This document shows, piece by piece, positions 51,348 to 56,126 of a stretch of 56,126 bases of DNA. Source of the DNA: a candidate division Zixibacteria bacterium HGW-Zixibacteria-1. Its GTDB lineage: Bacteria > Zixibacteria > MSB-5A5 > GN15 > PGXB01. The DNA is taken from the NCBI GenBank assembly GCA_002838945.1, contig PGXB01000021.1, forward strand, positions 1 to 56,126, written 5' to 3'. The notes below the pieces were generated by a model. The model had not been told where the DNA came from. It was given only the letters and a program-made list of their open reading frames with translations, and searched no databases. Numbering within the stretch: position 1 is the first letter of the stretch; every line of letters begins with the position of its first letter. Both the position numbers and the translations under genes were made by a program.

Positions 51348-52259
51348 ATGGCTTTAAATAGAATAGTGGTGGTCGGAGCGGGAGTCATGGGACAGGGCAT
51401 TGCCGAGGCTATCGCCACGACCGGAACCGACGTCATTCTGCTCGATCGTACCGCCAAACTGGCGGAAAAAGGAATCGAGCGAATCGGTGAAAATATCGAT
51501 CATGAGATCGATAAATGGGGGCTCACGTTATCGGATAAGAAAGCTATCCTGTCACGCATCGTTCCTTCGACCGACCTTCAGGTCGCCAAGCTGGCCGACC
51601 TGATTGTCGAGGCCATCCCGGAAAAACTGCGGCAAAAACGCGAACTGTTCCAGCGGCTCGATGATCTTTGCCCCGAGGAAACTGTTTTCATCACCAACAC
51701 CTCTACCCTGTCCATCACCGAACTGGCTTCCGTGACCAACCGCGAAGATCGTGTGATCGGGATGCATTTCCTTAGTCCGGTCCCGAAAATCCCGGTCATA
51801 GAAATCGTCCGGGGATTGAAGACATCCGACAACACCTATGAAATTGCGCGCCAGTTTGCCGATCATCTCGGCAAAACCCCGGTGCAGGTCTATGAATACC
51901 CCGGCTATGTTACGACGCGCGTAATCATGCCCCTGCTGAACGAAGCCATGCATGTGCTGATGGAAGGTGTCGCCACTGCCGAGGACATCGATACCGCCAT
52001 GAAGCTCGGCTTCGGTTTCACCGTCGGCCCGCTGGCCTTGGCCGATATGATGGGACTCGACGTGGTCATGTCCCAGATGGAAAACCTGCTCGAGGAACTT
52101 TCCGAGCATAAATACAATCCCTGTCCCCTGCTTCGCAAAATGGTTCGGGCCGGCTATCTCGGCGTAAAGACAGGACAGGGTTTCTTTAAGTACGACAAGG
52201 AAGGCAATCGCATCAAAGGCGAAACGCCTTTTGTGGACGCAGAGCGGGGTCAAGTATGA
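51348..52259 (+). CDS. 3-hydroxyacyl-CoA (3-hydroxybutyryl-CoA) dehydrogenase
   Basis: The NAD(P)-dependent enzyme oxidises or forms 3-hydroxybutyryl-CoA. The protein of 303 residues has the Rossmann motif G10-A-G-V-M-G15, the catalytic segment GMHFLSPVPKIPVIEIVRG (His-Glu pair), and the C-terminal domain with GFTVGPLALADMMGLDV. That is the usual size of stand-alone Hbd. The ATG at 51348 (AAGG 10 bases upstream) is chosen because the longer frame to 51159 adds no conserved sequence. Its stop overlaps the ackA start as ATGA, so the two are coupled. Confidence 0.92.
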   Translation: MALNRIVVVGAGVMGQGIAEAIATTGTDVILLDRTAKLAEKGIERIGENIDHEIDKWGLTLSDKKAILSRIVPSTDLQVAKLADLIVEAIPEKLRQKRELFQRLDDLCPEETVFITNTSTLSITELASVTNREDRVIGMHFLSPVPKIPVIEIVRGLKTSDNTYEIARQFADHLGKTPVQVYEYPGYVTTRVIMPLLNEAMHVLMEGVATAEDIDTAMKLGFGFTVGPLALADMMGLDVVMSQMENLLEELSEHKYNPCPLLRKMVRAGYLGVKTGQGFFKYDKEGNRIKGETPFVDAERGQV

Positions 52260-53467
52260 ACATCCTGGTCATAAATTGCGGATCATCGTCGGTCAAATAT
52301 CAGTTCTTCGACATGGACAAAAAAACGGCGGTCGCCAAAGGACTGGTGGAACGCATAGGCATGTCCGGCGCGGTTCTGACTCACCGCCCTCATGGGCGCG
52401 ACGAGGTCAAAGTTACCGGCGAAATTCTGGATCATATAATTGCCATTCAATACGTTATTTCAATTTTGACATCCGAAAATCATGGCGTCATCAAGGATGT
52501 CTCGGAGATTCATGCGGTCGGACACCGCGTGGTTCACGGCGGCGAAAGATTTACTTCTTCGGCCCTGATTACCAATGAGGTCATGAAGGAGCTGCGCAGC
52601 CTGATCGACCTGGCCCCGCTGCATAATCCCCATAATATCACCGGCATCAAGGCCTGCATGGCCAACCTTCCAGGCATCCCGCAGGTCAGCGTCTTCGACA
52701 CCGCCTTCCATCACAAGATGCCGCCCATGGCCTATATCTATGGCTTGCCGTACGTCATGTACAAAAAATATTCGATTCGCCGTTACGGCTTTCATGGAAC
52801 CTCGCACAGCTATGTTTCCGAAAGATGCGCCGAATTGATGGGCAAGCCTCGTGAACAACTTAAACTAATCACCTGTCATCTCGGCAACGGCGCTTCCATA
52901 ACCGCCATCAAGAACGGCATTTCGATCGACACCTCGATGGGCTTCACGCCTCTCGAGGGCCTGTTAATGGGCACCCGCACCGGCGATATGGATCCGGCCG
53001 TTATCCTGCATATCATGGGACGTGAGGAATTAACGCTTCATGAAGCCAATACTCTTATGAACAAACATTCCGGCCTGATCGGAATCTCCGGCATCTCTTC
53101 CGATATGCGGGAAATCGAATCCAATGCCGTCAAAGGTCAGGGCAATGCCAAACTCGCCCTTGACATATACTGCTATCGTCTGCGTAAATACATTGGGGCC
53201 TATTCGGCCGCCATGGGCGGACTTGACGCCGTCATTTTCACCGGCGGTGTCGGCGAAAATTCGGCCACCGTCCGCAAAATGACCTGTGAGGAGCTTAAAT
53301 ATCTCGGCATTGAACTGGATGAAGAAGTCAATGCCGCCGCCCAAGGGAAAGAAATCGACATTTCATCGAGGAACTCAAGAGTAAGAACGCTTGTTATTCC
53401 TACTAATGAGGAGTTGGTTATTGCCCGGGATACTGAGGAAATTGTAGAGAAACTGAGCAATAAATAG
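52256..53467 (+). CDS. ackA: Acetate kinase
   Basis: AckA interconverts acetyl phosphate + ADP and acetate + ATP. The 403-residue protein is full length. The motifs are NCGSSSVKYQFFD at the start, VGHRVVHGGE, RRYGFHGTSHSYV, CHLGNGASITAI, GFTPLEGLLMGTRTGDMDP and FTGGVGENS. It overlaps the upstream dehydrogenase by four bases. No phosphotransacetylase gene is in the window. With Nfn downstream it points to ATP formation by fermentation or acetate activation. Confidence 0.97.
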   Translation: MNILVINCGSSSVKYQFFDMDKKTAVAKGLVERIGMSGAVLTHRPHGRDEVKVTGEILDHIIAIQYVISILTSENHGVIKDVSEIHAVGHRVVHGGERFTSSALITNEVMKELRSLIDLAPLHNPHNITGIKACMANLPGIPQVSVFDTAFHHKMPPMAYIYGLPYVMYKKYSIRRYGFHGTSHSYVSERCAELMGKPREQLKLITCHLGNGASITAIKNGISIDTSMGFTPLEGLLMGTRTGDMDPAVILHIMGREELTLHEANTLMNKHSGLIGISGISSDMREIESNAVKGQGNAKLALDIYCYRLRKYIGAYSAAMGGLDAVIFTGGVGENSATVRKMTCEELKYLGIELDEEVNAAAQGKEIDISSRNSRVRTLVIPTNEELVIARDTEEIVEKLSNK

Positions 53468-53492
53468 TTTTAATAATTAGCAAGGAGTACAA

Positions 53493-54359
53493 TTGTTCAA
53501 GATTCTTGACAAACGGGAACTGTGTGAAAAAGTCCACCAGTTCAGGATCGAGGCCCCGCATCTTGTGAAGAAGGCCAAAGCCGGGCAATTCGTGATTCTT
53601 CGCAAAGATGAATTGGGCGAACGGGTTCCGATGTCAATCGGGGGATTGGACAGGGAAAACGGAATTTTGACTATTGTCATTCAGGAAGTCGGCAAAACTT
53701 CGGCCGCGATGAATCGCATGAAGACCGGCGATTATTTTACCGATGTCGTCGGCCCGCTGGGGTTGCCGTCACATGTCGAAAAATTCGGCCACTGCGTCTG
53801 TATCGGAGGCGGTGTCGGCATTCCGCCGATTTACCCCATTGCCCAGACCCTTAAAGAAGCCGGCAATCAGGTAACTACCATAATCGGTGCCCGCACCAGG
53901 GACCTTCTCATCTTTGAAAAGGAGCTGACCGAGGCCTCGCATGAACTCAAAATTTCCACTGATGACGGCTCTTTCGGTACTCATGGTTTCGTCACGACCA
54001 TTCTTCAGAAAATGATCGATGATGGCGAAAAAATCGAAATGGTCATTGCCATCGGGCCGGTCCCGATGATGAAAGCGGTCTGCAAGACCACGCTTGAACC
54101 CAAAATAAAGACCTTCGTTAGTCTTAATCCCGTTATGGTTGACGGTACCGGTATGTGCGGCGCCTGCCGTGTTACGGTTGGCGGCAAAACCAAGTTTGCC
54201 TGTGTTGACGGGCCGGATTTCGACGGACATGAAGTCGATTTTGATGAAATGACCAAGCGGTTGAAGATGTATGCCCGGTTCGAGAAAATTTCTTATGAGA
54301 AATTTCTCGATGAAGAAAAATGCCGACTCGGCAAGCAAGTCAAAACCATGAAGCAATAA
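53493..54359 (+). CDS. nfnA: NfnA-like ferredoxin:NADP oxidoreductase small subunit
   Basis: The 288-residue FAD/[2Fe-2S] subunit of electron-bifurcating NADH-dependent ferredoxin:NADP oxidoreductase has an FAD barrel (RVPMSIGGLD), a nucleotide-binding loop (CIGGGVGIPPIYPIA) and the cluster site D217-G-T-G-M-C222-G-A-C225 with C237. This agrees with the one-Asp, three-Cys ligation described for NfnA. The start is TTG with AAGGAG 5 bases upstream. It is 25 bp after ackA and followed by nfnB. A sulfide dehydrogenase (SudB) is the close alternative. Confidence 0.92.
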   Translation: MFKILDKRELCEKVHQFRIEAPHLVKKAKAGQFVILRKDELGERVPMSIGGLDRENGILTIVIQEVGKTSAAMNRMKTGDYFTDVVGPLGLPSHVEKFGHCVCIGGGVGIPPIYPIAQTLKEAGNQVTTIIGARTRDLLIFEKELTEASHELKISTDDGSFGTHGFVTTILQKMIDDGEKIEMVIAIGPVPMMKAVCKTTLEPKIKTFVSLNPVMVDGTGMCGACRVTVGGKTKFACVDGPDFDGHEVDFDEMTKRLKMYARFEKISYEKFLDEEKCRLGKQVKTMKQ

Positions 54360-54373
54360 ACCTGGATGATATC

Positions 54374-55864
54374 ATGTCAGAATATAAAAAGAAAGAGCCA
54401 CTGGAAAAAAAGGCAAGGCTGACTGTTTCCCGGCAGCCGATGCCGGAACAGAAACCGGAAGAACGGGTCAAAAATTTCCTGGAAGTCCCGCATGGCTTGA
54501 CGCCGGAGCTGGCCCAGATCGAAGCCTCGCGCTGCCTTGACTGCAAGAAACCGCTCTGCGTCGCCGGATGCCCGGTCGAAGTCGATATCCCCGGATTTAT
54601 AAAACTGGTCATGGAGGGTGACTTCTCCGGTGCGGCCCGAAAAATAAAAGAAACCAATGCCCTGCCCGCCATCTGTGGACGTGTCTGCCCGCAGGAAGAG
54701 CAATGCGAGCAGGTTTGCGTTCTCACCAAAAAATACATACCGGTCGCCATCGGCAACCTCGAACGCTTTGTCGCAGATTGGGAGCGTATGCATGGTACGG
54801 TTGAGGTTCCCAAATTACCGCCGTCAACCGGCAAGAAAATAGCCGTCATCGGTTCCGGCCCGGCCGGACTGACCGTCGCCGCCGACCTGGCCCTGATGGG
54901 TCACAAGGTGACTATTTTCGAAGCGCTCCACAAACCGGGCGGCGTGCTTATCTACGGCATTCCCGAATTCCGTCTGCCCAAGGTGATTGTGGCATCCGAG
55001 GTCGATTATCTCAAGAAAATGGGGGTCGAGGTCAAGACCAGCTATGTCGTCGGCAAACTCGACACGGTTGATGAGCTTATGACCGAGATGGGTTTCGATG
55101 CCGTCTTTATCGGCACCGGCGCCGGTCTGCCCAACTTCATGAAGATCGAGGGCGAAAATCTCAACGGCATTTATTCGGCCAACGAATTTTTGACGCGCTC
55201 CAACCTGATGGCCGCTTATGATTTTCCGAATCACGACACGCCCATTTTCGCCGGCAAGAATGTCGCCGTCCTCGGCGGCGGTAACACCGCCATGGACTCG
55301 GTCCGGACTTCCCTCCGTCTCGGCGCCGAAAATGGTTATATCATCTATCGCCGCAGCCGCAATGAAATGCCGGCCAGAAAAGATGAGATTCATCACGCCG
55401 AACAGGAAGGTGTCCAGTTTAAGTTCCTCACCAACCCGGTCAAATACATCGGCGATGAAAACGGCTGGGTGAAGGCGATGGAGTGTATCGAGATGGAACT
55501 GGGTGAGCCGGATGCCTCCGGACGCCGCCGCCCGGTCCCGAAGGAAGGCTCCAATTTTGTCATCCCGGTCGATACGGTTGTCGTAGCGGTCGGCAACTCT
55601 TCCAACCCGCTCATTCCTCAGACGACTCCCGGTCTGGAGACCAACAAGTGGGGCAATATCCAGGTCGATCCCAAGACCATGATGACCTCCCGGCCCGGTT
55701 TATTCGCCGGAGGCGATATTGTAACCGGTGGCGCCACGGTGATTCTGGCAGCGGGCGCCGGCAAAGTCGCGGCCCGCGGTATTCATAAGTACGTTATGGG
55801 CATCCCCTTCGAAACGGGCGAAGAAGAGAAAAAAGACGAAGCTAAAGCAGCCGCGAAGAAATAG
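54374..55864 (+). CDS. nfnB: NfnB-like large subunit (GltD/glutamate synthase small-chain family)
   Basis: The 496-residue flavoprotein has two N-terminal [4Fe-4S] sites (C54, C57, C62, C66 and C101, C105, C111, C115). Two dinucleotide-binding folds follow (VIGSGPAGLTVAADLALMGH and VAVLGGGNTAMDSVRTSLRL), with FAD tail GGDIVTGGATVILAAGAGK. Paired with nfnA it should form bifurcating NfnAB, exchanging electrons among NADH, NADPH and ferredoxin. GltD of glutamate synthase is the alternative, but no large gltB gene is adjacent. The ATG at 54374 is preferred; the frame from 54320 overlaps nfnA. The Lys/Glu/Ala-rich tail is unusual but harmless. Confidence 0.93.
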   Translation: MSEYKKKEPLEKKARLTVSRQPMPEQKPEERVKNFLEVPHGLTPELAQIEASRCLDCKKPLCVAGCPVEVDIPGFIKLVMEGDFSGAARKIKETNALPAICGRVCPQEEQCEQVCVLTKKYIPVAIGNLERFVADWERMHGTVEVPKLPPSTGKKIAVIGSGPAGLTVAADLALMGHKVTIFEALHKPGGVLIYGIPEFRLPKVIVASEVDYLKKMGVEVKTSYVVGKLDTVDELMTEMGFDAVFIGTGAGLPNFMKIEGENLNGIYSANEFLTRSNLMAAYDFPNHDTPIFAGKNVAVLGGGNTAMDSVRTSLRLGAENGYIIYRRSRNEMPARKDEIHHAEQEGVQFKFLTNPVKYIGDENGWVKAMECIEMELGEPDASGRRRPVPKEGSNFVIPVDTVVVAVGNSSNPLIPQTTPGLETNKWGNIQVDPKTMMTSRPGLFAGGDIVTGGATVILAAGAGKVAARGIHKYVMGIPFETGEEEKKDEAKAAAKK

Positions 55865-55888
55865 AGCTAATACTGCAATGCACTATGT

Positions 55889-55919
55889 AACCGCCGGGCA
55901 TCTCCCCGGCGGTTTTTTT
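55889..55919 (+). terminator. Rho-independent terminator of the hbd-ackA-nfnAB operon
   Basis: Stem ACCGCCGGG / CCCGGCGGT followed by seven T, 25 bases after the nfnB stop. Confidence 0.93.
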
Positions 55920-56001
55920 ATCGCAACTTTTATCAACCCCGCAAAACCCGTGATCCACGGTGGGCGACAGACTCTACCGCCGGCCTCATATTACTGTGGG
56001 C

Positions 56002-56021
56002 GGCAGATGTCCACATCTGCC
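56002..56021. repeat. REP-like palindrome
   Basis: GGCAGATGT / ACATCTGCC with a two-base centre: a 9-bp stem like the REP copies at the left end but of different sequence. A related string (GGTGGGCGACAGA, about 55959-55971) lies before it, resembling TGTGGGCGGCAGA at 55996-56008, so two diverged copies may be present. Confidence 0.6.
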
Positions 56022-56034
56022 CCATTTTTGTCAT

Positions 56035-56050
56035 TCCCGCGAAGGCGGGA
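56035..56050. repeat. REP-like palindrome (CCCGCGAAGGCGGG type)
   Basis: TCCCGC / GCGGGA with a GAAG loop, inside CATTCCCGCGAAGGCGGGA. This string is a very common intergenic palindrome in several bacterial phyla. Its spread into this gene-free end (55865-56126) suggests past REP activity. Confidence 0.6.
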
Positions 56051-56126
56051 AGGTGGATTCACATTTGAAGTGCAACAATTGCTCTAAAAATACTTCAGAC
56101 GGTGTTTGAAAGTCCAGACATTTTCT

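Noticed and set aside
51552-52253. Minus-strand open frame of 233 codons opposite the dehydrogenase
   Set aside because: The plus strand encodes all Hbd motifs here; this frame is antisense with no known features.
1-56126. CRISPR array, prophage or toxin-antitoxin pair
   Set aside because: No regularly spaced direct repeats, phage structural genes or paired small toxin/antitoxin genes were seen on either strand.

Overview
The window looks like chromosomal DNA of a free-living, Gram-negative-type bacterium of the FCB superphylum, most likely candidate phylum Zixibacteria or a close relative. The reasons are a dockerin-type protein with NLLDILYVINFLYKWGP-like calcium loops, secreted proteins ending in YPNPFN/FlgD-like sorting domains, a PorV/PorQ-type barrel fused to TPRs, a 31-residue AURKAIP1/COX24-type basic protein, and LapA/LapB, which imply an outer membrane. 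The taxonomic call is inference. There is no CRISPR array, prophage or complete insertion sequence.

Layout. Positions 1-2000 are an accessory edge: the tail of an IS3-type transposase, a REP-associated tyrosine transposase (RAYT) between two exact 30-bp inverted copies of a hairpin repeat, and an AT-rich HNH endonuclease gene broken by a -1 frameshift at an A8 run. Next come lexA, with a possible 29-residue hydrophobic peptide overlapping its stop, and, divergently, purD-purE and a TPR lipoprotein-like gene ending in a strong terminator. From 5964 to 49571 every gene lies on the minus strand. In coordinate order these are two secreted proteins; the COX24-type protein and HU; sppA and a LysM lytic transglycosylase; the operon lapA-lapB-SPOR/TPR-mutS-mutL-miaA; an exopolysaccharide export/kinase/deacetylase group with a diguanylate cyclase and a STAS + RsbW/RsbU-type partner-switching pair; a PorV-TPR protein coupled to a 1443-residue secreted protein; zapA-rny-ymdB-folD; and the translation operon tRNA-Val/thrS-infC-rpmI-rplT-pheS-pheT-zapB-like. 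From 49834 to 55864 the plus strand carries a dockerin protein and the operon 3-hydroxyacyl-CoA dehydrogenase-ackA-nfnA-nfnB. DUF2905 lies on the minus strand between them. The right edge again holds REP-like palindromes.

How the genes work together. The lap/mut operon places envelope-homeostasis proteins with mismatch repair; MutL carries the endonuclease motif, so no MutH is needed. The polysaccharide block has a Wza-like export protein, a tyrosine kinase with a Tyr-rich tail, a deacetylase and c-di-GMP and Ser-phosphorylation regulators, but no glycosyltransferase in view. The right-hand metabolic operon joins acyl-CoA/acetate metabolism to an electron-bifurcating transhydrogenase, which suggests an anaerobic or fermentative lifestyle.

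Most worth checking: the structured intergenic region 5631-5963 (two promoter-plus-hairpin units), the AUA initiation codon of infC, the kinase/phosphatase fusion at 30390-32393, the lexA-overlapping peptide, the A8 frameshift in the HNH gene, and the PorV-TPR/giant-protein pair.
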